Positions 8,798 through 17,288 of a stretch of 64,000 nucleotides of DNA are shown one piece after another. Origin of the DNA: Caldimonas tepidiphila. Lineage in GTDB: Bacteria; Pseudomonadota; Gammaproteobacteria; Burkholderiales; Burkholderiaceae_C. Where the stretch lies: positions 1 through 64,000 of the forward strand of contig NZ_QXMG01000014.1 of NCBI RefSeq assembly GCF_003569765.1. The letters are read 5' to 3'. The position numbers and the translations under genes were made by a program. Each line of letters begins with the position of its first letter. Within the stretch, counting starts at the first letter, position 1. Below the pieces are notes generated by a model, which saw only the letters and a list, made by a program, of their open reading frames with translations, ran no database searches and had not been told where the DNA came from.

Positions 8798-9820
8798 TCA
8801 ATGCACCACGCCGCTGTCTCCGGTCCGCCCGGTGCCCGAACGGTCCGCGAGCGCCAGGTTGGCGCCGTGGTGCAGCGCGGGCATGGCGCCCGCGTCCTGG
8901 TGCACCTCCAGCTGGTTGTCGACATGCTGCACGCCGGGCATCGCGCGCACCGCGGACAGCAGCGTGTCGAGCTCCGCGGCGAGCACATGGCCGCGCAGGC
9001 ACACGTCGCCCTGGCTCACCTCCACCTCGATCGCCTGGGGCTGGTTGACCCAGCGGCCGAGCTGCGAGCTGAGCTGCTTCTGCAGCTTGCGGTCGTTGCG
9101 GGACTGCCGCATGCCCGCGAAGGGCGCGCTTGCCGATGACGCCACGCCCTTGATGCGGTCGGCCGCCATGCGGCCCTTGGCGCGGGCGTAGTCGCCGGCA
9201 TCGTGGGTCATCGTGTCGAAGCGGTCGCGCACCATGGTCCGGCGCTGGCGCCCGTGTTGCGGGTCGAGGTAGTACATGGCCGCCGCGCTCGCGGCGCACA
9301 GCGCCATCACCTTCATCAGGCCGCCCAGCAGGGAGCCGCTGCGCGGCATCTCGGCCATCTCGGCTTCGGCCCGGTCCATCAGGTCGGAACGGTCCTCCAT
9401 CACCCGGTCGACCTCGTTGCGCACGCGCTGGCGGAACAGGTAGTCGTCGACGGCCTCCGAGGCGCGCGAGAACGGCCGGCGCGCCGAGGCCGCCAGCTCG
9501 CGGGCCCGGTCCGCGAACCGGTGGCCGCGGTCCTGCGCGTAGTCGCCCGCATCGTACGAGACCTCGTCGACGCGCTCGCGCATCGAGCCGAGGGCCCCCG
9601 CCGCCGCCACGAACGGCCGGCTCGCCGAGCTCGCCAGCCCCCGCGCCTGGTCGGCGGCGCGCAGGCTCTGCTCGTGCATGAAATTGCCGACCTCGTGCGA
9701 GATGCGGTCGATCCCGTCGAGCATGCGCACGCGGCGGCGATACCCGCGATCGGGATCCAGGTAGTACATGGCCACCGCGCCCAGGGCTGCCGCGGCAAGG
9801 GGATTGATCATCCTTCTCAT
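8798..9820 (-). CDS. BON-domain protein with internal triple repeat and two MYYLDP membrane motifs
   Basis: A 340-residue protein starting at MRRMIN (9820) with an excellent GGAGAATTCC ribosome site. A short hydrophobic helix ends in the motif MYYLDPDRGYRRR (residues 18-30), and a second copy, MYYLDPQHGRQRR, lies at about 182-194. Three related about 29-residue segments follow a D/H-x-G-(N/D)-(F/Y)...AD...A-S-A-x-x-PF pattern at about 41-70, 88-117 and 206-234. A single BON domain lies near 246-306 (VEVSQGDVCLRGHVL). BON domains bind membranes or phospholipids and occur in osmotic and envelope stress proteins such as OsmY. The architecture suggests a membrane-tethered envelope-stress protein. 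The function is not established. Confidence 0.8.
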   Translation of the reverse strand: MRRMINPLAAAALGAVAMYYLDPDRGYRRRVRMLDGIDRISHEVGNFMHEQSLRAADQARGLASSASRPFVAAAGALGSMRERVDEVSYDAGDYAQDRGHRFADRARELAASARRPFSRASEAVDDYLFRQRVRNEVDRVMEDRSDLMDRAEAEMAEMPRSGSLLGGLMKVMALCAASAAAMYYLDPQHGRQRRTMVRDRFDTMTHDAGDYARAKGRMAADRIKGVASSASAPFAGMRQSRNDRKLQKQLSSQLGRWVNQPQAIEVEVSQGDVCLRGHVLAAELDTLLSAVRAMPGVQHVDNQLEVHQDAGAMPALHHGANLALADRSGTGRTGDSGVVH

Positions 9821-10098
9821 GGAATTCTCCTTCGGGTTCGGGATCGCACGGGATCGACGCGATCGGTGTCTCGGCCCGCCCGCGCAGTGCGTGATGCATC
9901 CGTGCCGCAAGATGCGACAGGCGGGAAGCAAGCACGGCCTCGAGGCGGCCGTCCCCCCGGAGGCAGCAGATCGCGTACCCGCCCTGTGTGCAATGGTGAG
10001 ACGCGCCCGCTCCCGACGGCCTCCACCCTGCGCGGACATCGGCGCGCGCGAACGGCGACACTGCGCTCGGGCCCGACCGCCTTCCCAACCGGCCTTCC

Positions 10099-10560
10099 AT
10101 GAACCCGCTCCTCTCCGTCGCCGCCGACGCCCTCGTCTGGCTGCACCTCGCCTTCATCCTGTTCGTCGTCGGCGGCGCCGCGTTGCTGTGGCGCTGGCCG
10201 CGGCTCGCCTGGCTGCACGTCCCGGCGGTGCTGTGGGGCGCGTGGGTCGAGTTCTCCGGCACGATCTGCCCGCTCACGCCGCTGGAGAACCGGCTGCGCG
10301 CGCTCGCCGGCGAACGGGGCTACGAGGGCGGCTTCGTCGAACACTACCTGCTGCCGCTGATCTATCCGCAGGGACTGACGCCCTCGATCCAGCTGCTGCT
10401 CGGCGGCCTCGTCGTCGCCGTCAACCTCGCGCTCTACGGGCTCTGGCTCGCCCGCCGCCGCCCGCGGGCGCCGCGTTTGCTCGGACGCTTCCTGCCCGAG
10501 GCCGCCTCGGCGCGTCTTCGGGAAAGGAAGCGATGCAGACGGAGAAAACGGATGTCGTGA
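10099..10560 (+). CDS. DUF2784-family membrane protein
   Basis: A 153-residue protein with three or four membrane helices (about residues 9-32, 40-58 and 100-122) and an Arg/Lys-rich C-terminus. The N-terminal half ('LHLAFILFVVGGAALLWRWP') and the block WGAWVEFSGTICPLTPLENRLR are characteristic of the DUF2784 family, small inner-membrane proteins of unknown function. The last 28 bases overlap the start of the following FAD enzyme gene, so the two are probably translated as a pair. It begins a long run of plus-strand genes reaching to 16153. Confidence 0.85.
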   Translation: MNPLLSVAADALVWLHLAFILFVVGGAALLWRWPRLAWLHVPAVLWGAWVEFSGTICPLTPLENRLRALAGERGYEGGFVEHYLLPLIYPQGLTPSIQLLLGGLVVAVNLALYGLWLARRRPRAPRLLGRFLPEAASARLRERKRCRRRKRMS

Positions 10561-11978
10561 TCGTCGGTGCCGGCCTCGCCGGCCTGAGCTGTGCCGTCGG
10601 CCTGCGCGGCCTGGGGCTGCGGGTGACGGTGCTGGAGAAGGCGGCCCGCGTCGGCGGCCGCGCGGCGAGCTGGATCGACCCGGCGACGGGCGACAGCGTG
10701 GACCTGGGCCCGCACGTGCTGCTGAGCGAGTACCGCAACATGCTCGCGCTGATGGACGCGCTCGGCACGCGCGAGCGCGTCGTCTGGCAGGCGCAGCCGC
10801 TCATCACGCTGCTCGAGGACGGCCAGGTGCTGAGGATGCAATCCTCGTCGGCGATGCCGCCGCTGCATCAGCTCGTGAACCTGCCGGTCGCGCTGCGCTC
10901 GCTGTCGCTGCGCGACCTGTGGTCGCTGCGCCGCGTCGCGTGGCAGGCGGTGCGCCGCGAGGAGGAGGACCTGCTGACGCTCGACGGGCTCGACGCGCGC
11001 AGCTTCCTGCGCAGCATGGGCGTGAGCGAGCACCTGATCGACTGGTTCTGGTCCACCGCCTGCATCTCGCTGCTGGCCGCGCCGGCGCAGCACTGCTCGG
11101 CCGCGAGCGTGATGCGGTTCTTCCGCATGATGGCGGTGCGCAGCGGCTACTGCTTCGGCTTCCCGGCGACGGGCCTGTCGGAGCTGTTCGCCGACGCCGC
11201 GCTGCGCGAGATCGCGCGCGACGGCGGGCAGCTGCGGCTCGGCACCGGCGTGCGGCGCGTAGAGCTCGAGCGCGGCGGCTTCTCGGGGCTCGTGCTCGAC
11301 GACGGCAGCCGGCTGCAGGCGCGCTGGTGCGTCTGCGCGCTGCCGCCGCAGGCGCTGCTGGAGGTGCTGGCCCCCGGCACCTGGCCCGGCCTCGGCGCCG
11401 CGGCGCGCTTCCGCCCGAGCGCCTACATCAGCAGCTACCTGTGGTTCGACCGCAAGCTCGGCGACGAGAAGTTCTGGGCGCGCCGCTGGTCGCCCGAGGA
11501 CCTCAACTGCGACTTCTACGACCTCTCGAACATCCGCGCCGGCTGGCAGGACCGCCCCTCGGTGATCGCGAGCAACTGCATCGACGCCGCCCGCTTCGGC
11601 GAGGTCCCGGACGAGGAGGTGGTGCGCCGCACGCTCGACGAGATCGCCGAGTTCCATCCCGGGGCGCGCCAGGCGCGGCTGCGCCACGCCGCGGTCCACC
11701 GCGTGCCGATGGCGATTCCCCGGGCCGGCCCCGGCACCGAGCGGCTGCGGCCCGCCACGCGCACGCCGGTGCGGCAACTGCTGCTCGCCGGCGACTGGAC
11801 CCGCACCGGGCTGCCCTTCTCGATGGAGAGCGCGGTGCGCTCCGGCTGGCTCGCGGCCGAGCCGGTCGCGGCCGAGCTCGGACGGCCGCGCCGGCTCGCG
11901 CAAGCGGTGCCGGAGCCGGCCGGGCTCACCGCCTGGCTCAGCCGGCGCCGCCGCCGTGAGCCGCCCGGGGCGCGCTGA
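10533..11978 (+). CDS. FAD-dependent amine-oxidase/phytoene-desaturase-fold oxidoreductase (HpnE-like)
   Basis: A 481-residue flavoprotein. It opens with a textbook dinucleotide-binding motif (VVIVGAGLAGLSCAVGLRG) and the GGRA motif of the amine oxidase / phytoene desaturase superfamily. The C-terminal FAD segment LLAGDWTRTGLPFSMESAV is also typical. The closest known functional theme is hydroxysqualene dehydroxylase HpnE or a carotenoid desaturase-like enzyme, but no hpnCD or crt genes are present in the window, so the substrate is open. GGAAAGGAAG precedes the ATG, which lies inside the end of the DUF2784 gene. Next come a sugar kinase and a glycoside phosphorylase. Confidence 0.75.
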   Translation: MQTEKTDVVIVGAGLAGLSCAVGLRGLGLRVTVLEKAARVGGRAASWIDPATGDSVDLGPHVLLSEYRNMLALMDALGTRERVVWQAQPLITLLEDGQVLRMQSSSAMPPLHQLVNLPVALRSLSLRDLWSLRRVAWQAVRREEEDLLTLDGLDARSFLRSMGVSEHLIDWFWSTACISLLAAPAQHCSAASVMRFFRMMAVRSGYCFGFPATGLSELFADAALREIARDGGQLRLGTGVRRVELERGGFSGLVLDDGSRLQARWCVCALPPQALLEVLAPGTWPGLGAAARFRPSAYISSYLWFDRKLGDEKFWARRWSPEDLNCDFYDLSNIRAGWQDRPSVIASNCIDAARFGEVPDEEVVRRTLDEIAEFHPGARQARLRHAAVHRVPMAIPRAGPGTERLRPATRTPVRQLLLAGDWTRTGLPFSMESAVRSGWLAAEPVAAELGRPRRLAQAVPEPAGLTAWLSRRRRREPPGAR

Positions 11979-12059
11979 CGGACGCGGGCCGGGAGACGGG
12001 CGCGCCGCTTGCTGAAGCCGGGGCGTCGCGGCATGTCGCCGCGCCCTGCCTGTCCACCG

Positions 12060-13022
12060 ATGAGCCCTCCACTGATATCGCTCGGCAGCATCAATGCCGA
12101 TTTCCAGGTCCGCGTCGACGAGGAGCCCGGCGAGCGCGAGACGCTCGAGGCGCACGACCTGCGGCGCCTGAGCGGCGGCAAGGCCGCCAACGTCGCCTAC
12201 CTCGCGCACCGGCTCGGCCATCCGGCCCTGCTGCTCGGCCGCGTCGGCTGCGACGACCTCGCGACGCAGGCGCTCGGCTCGCTGCACGATTCCGGCGTCG
12301 ACGTGCAGAGCGTGCGCCGCACCTGCAGCGCCGCCACCGCGGTGTCGATGATCATGGTGCCGCCCTCGGGCAAGAAGCGCATCGTGCTGGCGGGCAACGC
12401 CAACCTGGGCTGGGAGGCCGAGGACATCGAGGCGAGCTGCGCGGCGATCCGCACCGCGGACCCGGGAGCGCTGCTGGTGGCCGACTTCGAGATCGCGCCC
12501 GAGGCGGTGCGCGCCGCGCTGCGCACCGCGCACGAGCGCGGCCTGCGCACCGTGGTGGACCCGTCCTTCCCGCGCCACGTCGGCCGCGAGGACCTGCGCG
12601 GCGTGCATGCGCTCACGCCCAACGAGAGCGAGGCGCGCGAGCTCGCCGGCGTCGCCACGCCCGGTGCGCGCGGCGTCGCCGAGACGGCCCGCGCGCTCGC
12701 CGCGCTGGGGCCGCGCATGGTGTGCATCAAGCTCTCCGACGGCGGCTGCCTCGTCGCGCAGGGCGAGCGGATGGAGCACGTGCCGGCCGGCCGGGTCGAG
12801 ATCGTCGACGCGACGGGCGCCGGCGACGCCTTCACCGGCGCGTTCGCGGTGGCGCTGCTCGAGGGGCGCGAGCCGGTGCAGGCGGCGGCCTTCGCGGTCG
12901 CGTGCAGCGACCTCGCGGTGACCGGCTACGGCTCGCAGCCCGCCTACCCGTCGCGCGAGGCGCTCGACGCGCACCTGAAGACGGTCGAGCCCGGCGTGCG
13001 CGCCTGGCCGGAGCCGGCGTGA
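12060..13022 (+). CDS. PfkB-family carbohydrate kinase
   Basis: A 320-residue ribokinase-superfamily sugar kinase. The N-terminal substrate region is ISLGSINADFQV and RLSGGKAANVAYLAHRLG, and the C-terminal PfkB signature DATGAGDAFTGAFAVALLEG contains the catalytic base Asp256. The start at MSPPLISLG was preferred because the family begins close to this point. Its stop codon overlaps the GTG start of the GH65 phosphorylase (GTGA), so the two are almost certainly co-translated. The likely role is ATP-dependent phosphorylation of a monosaccharide, possibly the sugar released by the phosphorylase. The actual substrate cannot be read from the sequence. Confidence 0.85.
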   Translation: MSPPLISLGSINADFQVRVDEEPGERETLEAHDLRRLSGGKAANVAYLAHRLGHPALLLGRVGCDDLATQALGSLHDSGVDVQSVRRTCSAATAVSMIMVPPSGKKRIVLAGNANLGWEAEDIEASCAAIRTADPGALLVADFEIAPEAVRAALRTAHERGLRTVVDPSFPRHVGREDLRGVHALTPNESEARELAGVATPGARGVAETARALAALGPRMVCIKLSDGGCLVAQGERMEHVPAGRVEIVDATGAGDAFTGAFAVALLEGREPVQAAAFAVACSDLAVTGYGSQPAYPSREALDAHLKTVEPGVRAWPEPA

Positions 13023-15409
13023 GCGGCCCGGTCCCGGCCGACACGGGCGACGAGGCCTGGCGCGTCGTCTTCGAGCACTACGACGCCGACGACGAGACGC
13101 GCCGCGAGTCGCTGCTCGGTCTCGGCAACGGCCTGTTCTTCCTGCGCGGCTGCGCGCCGGAGGCCGTGGTCGGCGCGCAGCGCGACGGCGCGGCCGATCC
13201 GCGCCACTACCCCGGCCTCTACGTCGCGGGCTTCTACGACGAGTCGCCACGCGAGGTGAACGGCGAGACCGCGCGCATCGCGTCGCTCGCGCGGCTGCCG
13301 CATCCGCTGGCCCTCGGCCTGCACGCCGGCGGGGACGACGCCGCCTTCGCGATCGACGGGGTGGAGCTGCTGCACTACCGGCAGGTGCTCGAGATGCGCG
13401 ACGGCCTCTCGCGGCGCGAGCTGGTGTGGCGCGACGCCGCGGGGCGCGAGACGCGCATCGACGAGGAGCGGCTCGCGAGCCTCGCTCAGCCGGGGCTCGC
13501 GCTGCTGCGCTGGCGCGTGCGGCCGCTGAACTGGACGGGCCCGCTGCGCGTGCGTGCCTGGCTGCCGCTGCAGGGCGGCAACGCCAAGGTCGGGCGCAGC
13601 CGCGCCTACGAGGGCCGCCGCGTCGACGTGCGGCCGCTGCCGGTGCCGGAGGGGCAGGCGGTGCTCGCGAGCACCGCCGACGGCCGCCGCGCGCTGCGCA
13701 TCGCGGTGCGCCTGCGCGTCGACGGCGAGCCCGCCGGGCACCGCGGCGAGGAGCCGCAGGCGCTGTGGCAGGAGTGCCGCCGCGAGGCGCGCCGCGGCGA
13801 GGAGCTGCAGCTCGAACTGCACGCGCTCGTCTCGCGCCAGGAGGACGGGGCCCCGCCCGATCCTCCCGCATGGGAGCAGGCCGCCGCCGCGCAGCGCGAG
13901 GCCTGGGGCGGGCTGTGGAGCCGGGTGCATGCCGAGGCGCCCGGCGACCCGGAGCTGGAGCGGATCTGCCGCTTCAACGCCTTCCACCTGCTGCAGACCG
14001 CCTCGCCGCTGACGCCGGCGCTCGACGTCGGGCTGCCGGCGCGTGGCTGGCAGGAGGCCTACTTCGGCCATGTCTTCTGGGACGAGCTGCTCGCCTTTCC
14101 CTTCCTCAGCCCGCGGCGGCCCGACATCGCGCGCGGCCTGCTGTGCTACCGGCACCGCCGGCTCGGCGCCGCCCGTGCCGCCGCGCGGCAGGCCGGGCTG
14201 CGCGGCGCGATGTACCCCTGGCGCAGCGCGGCGAGCGGCGCCGAGGAGACGCCGCCCTGGCAGTTCATCCCGCCGTCCGGTCGCTGGAAGCGCGACCACA
14301 CCCGGCTGCAGCGCCACATCGGCGCGGCCGTCGCCTACAACCTCTGGCACCACCACCTCGCCACCGACGACCGGGCGCTGCTGCTCGGCACCACCGGCGA
14401 GATGCTGGTCGAGATCGCGCGCTTCTGGGCCTCGATCGCCGCGCCGCACGAATGCGGCGGACGCTACGAGATCCGCGGCGTGATCGGGCCGGACGAATAC
14501 CACGACGCCTACCCGGGCGCGAGCCGCCCCGGCCTCGACAACAACGCCTACACCAACGCGATGGCGGCCTGGACGCTGCGCTGCGCGAGCGCGCTGCCGC
14601 GGCGGCTCGATGCCGGGGACTGGCGGCGGCTGAAGGAGGCGACCGGGCTGCGCGACGCGGAGCTGGCACAGTGGGACGAGATCAGCCGCCGCCTGAAGCT
14701 GCCGCTGCACGAGGGCGGGCTGATCGAGCAGTTCGACGGCTACGAGCGGCTGCGCCCGGTCGACGCCGAGCCGCTGCCGCGGCGCGACCCCGGAATGCGC
14801 GAGGACTGGTGGCTCGACGCGCAGGGCGAGTCGGTCAACGCCTACCAGGTCACGAAGCAGGCCGACGTGCTGATGCTGTGCCACCTGCTCGGCCGCGAGG
14901 ACTGCGAGGCGCTGGTCGCGCACCTCGGCTACCGGCTCGCGCGCGGCTGGTACGAGCGCACCGTGCGGCACCACCTCGCCCATGTGAGCCACGAATCGAG
15001 CCTGTCGCGCGTGGTCTGCGCCGGGGCGCTCGCCTCGGTCGACCCGGAGCTGTCCTGGCACTACTTCCGGCAGGCGCTGCACACCGACCTCGGCACCGGC
15101 GCGAGCGGCAGCACCCACGAGGGCCTGCACCTCGGCGCGATGGCCGGCACCTGGGACGTGCTGCAGCGGCACTACCTCGGGCTGCACCTGGAGGCCGACG
15201 GCGTCTGGCTGGACCCGCGGCCGCCGGCCGCGCTCGAGGAGTTCGCGACCACCGTGTGGATCCGTGGCCACCGGCTGCGCCTGCACCTGCGCGGCACCAC
15301 GCTGCGCGCCTCGGTGGAGGAGGGCGACGCGACGGGCCTGCGGATGCGCCACCGGGGCGCGGCCTGCGTGCTGCGGCCCGGCGAGGTGCTCGAGATCGCG
15401 TGCCGCTGA
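13019..15409 (+). CDS. Glycoside hydrolase family 65 disaccharide phosphorylase
   Basis: A 796-residue protein with the full GH65 layout: N-terminal beta-sandwich (about 1-270), linker, (alpha/alpha)6 barrel (about 320-680) and a small C-terminal beta domain. The catalytic acid is Glu493 in GVIGPDEYHD, and the phosphate-binding Lys613-Gln614 lies in TKQADVLML; both are intact. GH65 enzymes phosphorolyse maltose, trehalose, kojibiose or nigerose to beta-glucose 1-phosphate plus a sugar. Specificity is not readable here. It starts at a GTG overlapping the kinase stop. No beta-phosphoglucomutase, the usual GH65 partner, is found next to it; the PfkB kinase takes that place. Confidence 0.88.
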   Translation: MSGPVPADTGDEAWRVVFEHYDADDETRRESLLGLGNGLFFLRGCAPEAVVGAQRDGAADPRHYPGLYVAGFYDESPREVNGETARIASLARLPHPLALGLHAGGDDAAFAIDGVELLHYRQVLEMRDGLSRRELVWRDAAGRETRIDEERLASLAQPGLALLRWRVRPLNWTGPLRVRAWLPLQGGNAKVGRSRAYEGRRVDVRPLPVPEGQAVLASTADGRRALRIAVRLRVDGEPAGHRGEEPQALWQECRREARRGEELQLELHALVSRQEDGAPPDPPAWEQAAAAQREAWGGLWSRVHAEAPGDPELERICRFNAFHLLQTASPLTPALDVGLPARGWQEAYFGHVFWDELLAFPFLSPRRPDIARGLLCYRHRRLGAARAAARQAGLRGAMYPWRSAASGAEETPPWQFIPPSGRWKRDHTRLQRHIGAAVAYNLWHHHLATDDRALLLGTTGEMLVEIARFWASIAAPHECGGRYEIRGVIGPDEYHDAYPGASRPGLDNNAYTNAMAAWTLRCASALPRRLDAGDWRRLKEATGLRDAELAQWDEISRRLKLPLHEGGLIEQFDGYERLRPVDAEPLPRRDPGMREDWWLDAQGESVNAYQVTKQADVLMLCHLLGREDCEALVAHLGYRLARGWYERTVRHHLAHVSHESSLSRVVCAGALASVDPELSWHYFRQALHTDLGTGASGSTHEGLHLGAMAGTWDVLQRHYLGLHLEADGVWLDPRPPAALEEFATTVWIRGHRLRLHLRGTTLRASVEEGDATGLRMRHRGAACVLRPGEVLEIACR

Positions 15410-15456
15410 CCTTGCGCCGATCGCCCCCTGCACACCACGACGACCGAGGAGCCCCG

Positions 15457-15759
15457 ATGTCCGACCCCATCCAGAAGTTCAGCGTCGTGCTGCGCTCCGA
15501 ACTGCCGGCGCGCGAGCGCGCGCTGCTCGAGAAGTGGTGCTGCCGGGTCCCCGGCGACGCCGAGCCGCCGATGCTGCAGTTCCTGTGCACCGAGATCGAC
15601 GAGACGCACGCCCACTACCTGGAGATGCGCACCTTCCGCCCCGGCGAGCCGCAGTTGCGCAGCATCCGCATTCCGCACGCCTTCGTGCTGCTGATCTCGG
15701 GCTCCCGCGACCATCCGCCGATCGGCTTCCTGGCCGGGGACGGCGGCGACGCGGACTGA
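15457..15759 (+). CDS. Small soluble protein of unknown function
   Basis: A 100-residue protein with no signal peptide or membrane helix, two adjacent Cys (Cys28-Cys29, KWCCR) and one more near residue 44. The start MSDPIQ has GAGGAGCCCCG before the ATG. It begins 47 bases after the GH65 stop in the same direction and so may share its transcript. I do not recognise the family. The alternation of short hydrophobic stretches (FSVVL, LQFLCTEI, HAFVLLISG) suggests a small alpha/beta fold. It uses the same GC-rich codons as its neighbours, which supports it as a real gene. Confidence 0.6.
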   Translation: MSDPIQKFSVVLRSELPARERALLEKWCCRVPGDAEPPMLQFLCTEIDETHAHYLEMRTFRPGEPQLRSIRIPHAFVLLISGSRDHPPIGFLAGDGGDAD

Positions 15760-15835
15760 CGCAAGCCGGGCACCCTGCTTGCAGGAACCGCGGATCCCCC
15801 TTCACAGGAGAGCCGGCCCGGGTGCCGGAACGACG

Positions 15836-16153
15836 ATGAGCGACGACGGACGCAAGGACCTCGACCGGGCCTACGAAGGCCTGGAGCGCGAAACCCCGGA
15901 CCGGGTCTCGCGCGCCATCCGCTGGCTGCGTTCCCCCGGCTCGCGCTGGATCCGCCTGCCGCTCGGGCTGCTGCTGATCGCCGGCGGCGTCTTCGGCTTC
16001 CTGCCGATCCTCGGCTTCGAGTTCATCCCGATCGGCCTGCTGCTGGTCGCGCAGGACATCCCCTTCCTGCAAGGCCCGGTCGGCCGCCTCACGCTGTGGC
16101 TGGAGCGCAAGTGGGTGGCGCTGCGGCAGCGCTGGCACGACCGCCGCCGCTAG
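15836..16153 (+). CDS. Small inner-membrane protein with a paired helical hairpin
   Basis: A 105-residue protein with a charged N-terminus (MSDDGRKDLDRAYEGLE), two closely spaced membrane helices (about residues 42-60 and 63-80, separated by FLPILGFEF) and a basic, Trp-containing C-terminus. Proteins of this shape in betaproteobacteria are often mis-annotated as 'tryptophan synthase subunit beta-like'; I see no enzymatic motif. The start at MSDDG was chosen over an upstream frame that lacks hydrophobic or coding character. It is the last gene of the plus-strand run that began at 10099 and is convergent with the FapF-like gene. Confidence 0.65.
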   Translation: MSDDGRKDLDRAYEGLERETPDRVSRAIRWLRSPGSRWIRLPLGLLLIAGGVFGFLPILGFEFIPIGLLLVAQDIPFLQGPVGRLTLWLERKWVALRQRWHDRRR

Positions 16154-16274
16154 GGGCGCGGTCCCGGAGGAGGTGGCAAGGGTCGGGTTTAAACCGGAAT
16201 GCTGCGTCCCGGCCCCGCGATCGCAGCTGAACAGGAAGGTCGTTCCTGCAGAGGCGGCGGCCCGGTCTCCGCCT

Positions 16275-17288
16275 TCAGAAGCGGAAGGGGAAGGCGACGC
16301 TCAGCCGGAAGTCGGGGGCGTTCCCGGTCAGGCCGGCGCCCACCAGCACGTCCAGCGCAGTCGAGGAGTTGAGCACCAGGGCCCCGCCGAGCTCGAGCAT
16401 CGCCAGAGGATCGTCGCTGCCCGGGATCCGGATTCCCTCGATCCTCGTGCGTTCGAAGAAGGACAGGCTCAAGGCGGCCCTCAAGGAGGCAGCGGGGCTC
16501 ACTGCGAGCGCGGTGCCGAAGCGCAGCTCGTGGCTGTCGCCGGGCCGCACGTCGAGGCCGCTCCTCGTGCGGCCGAAGACATGGGTGAAGGTGTAGCTGC
16601 CGAAATGGACCAGGGGGTCCATGCGCTTCACCGCGGTCAGCCCGGCCTGGAGCGCATCGAAGCCACTGCCGAGTGCCACGGGCCGCGGGCTCTCGAACAG
16701 CGTGTTGCGGCCCGTCGAAGCCTGGTAGCCGAGCCGCCCGGTGAGGCTCAGCGGCGCCGGCCCCTCGCTCAGGAACTGGCGCGACAGGCCGACGCTCAGG
16801 TCGCCGATGCCGTCGGCGCTGCGCATCGAGGCCGTGTCGTCGCGGCGCCGCTCGAACACATAGGGCAGCGCCGCGTCGAACTGCAGCCGGGCGGGCAGGC
16901 CCATCCGGAACACGAGTCCGGGACCGAAGGAGTCGCGGCGGAAGTCGGAGCTGCCGTCGTCGAGGTGCGAATAGACGACGTTCGGCTCGAGCTCGAAGGT
17001 GCCGGCCGAGAGCAGCAAGCCGTTCTCGCGCACCAGCGCCCGCTCGAGCGCGCGGTTGACGTCCTCCTCGGCACCCTCCGGGACAGCAGGCTCCGCACGC
17101 GCTGGTGCGATCCGCCGCGGCGTCAGTTCCCGCTCCAGCATCTCGACGCGCTCGCGCAGGCGCCGGTTCTCGGCCTCCTTCTCGGCCAGCCGTCGCTGCA
17201 GGTCCTCCAGGCCCTGTGCCCACAGGGACGAGGAGGCCAGCAGCGCCACCCCCACCAGACAAGATCTCGCCACCTCACGGACTCCCAT
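16275..17288 (-). CDS. FapF-like outer membrane beta-barrel with N-terminal coiled coil
   Basis: A 337-residue exported protein: signal peptide (residues 1-24, cleavage after Leu-Trp-Ala), a heptad-rich coiled coil (about 26-56, LEDLQRRLAEKEAENRRLRE), a Pro/Ala-rich linker, then a beta-barrel (about 90-337) ending in Phe (FPFRF), the usual barrel-assembly C-terminus. Signal, coiled coil and barrel is the order described for FapF, the amyloid-subunit exporter of Pseudomonas, although that protein is longer (about 430 residues). It overlaps the upstream C39 peptidase gene by 14 bases, so the two are translationally linked. It may instead belong to the broad 'transporter' barrel family. Confidence 0.7.
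   Translation of the reverse strand: MGVREVARSCLVGVALLASSSLWAQGLEDLQRRLAEKEAENRRLRERVEMLERELTPRRIAPARAEPAVPEGAEEDVNRALERALVRENGLLLSAGTFELEPNVVYSHLDDGSSDFRRDSFGPGLVFRMGLPARLQFDAALPYVFERRRDDTASMRSADGIGDLSVGLSRQFLSEGPAPLSLTGRLGYQASTGRNTLFESPRPVALGSGFDALQAGLTAVKRMDPLVHFGSYTFTHVFGRTRSGLDVRPGDSHELRFGTALAVSPAASLRAALSLSFFERTRIEGIRIPGSDDPLAMLELGGALVLNSSTALDVLVGAGLTGNAPDFRLSVAFPFRF

Noticed and set aside
16186-16195. Palindrome GGTTTAAACC
   Set aside because: It lies between convergent genes with no promoter nearby. A 10-base palindrome in 64 kb can occur by chance.
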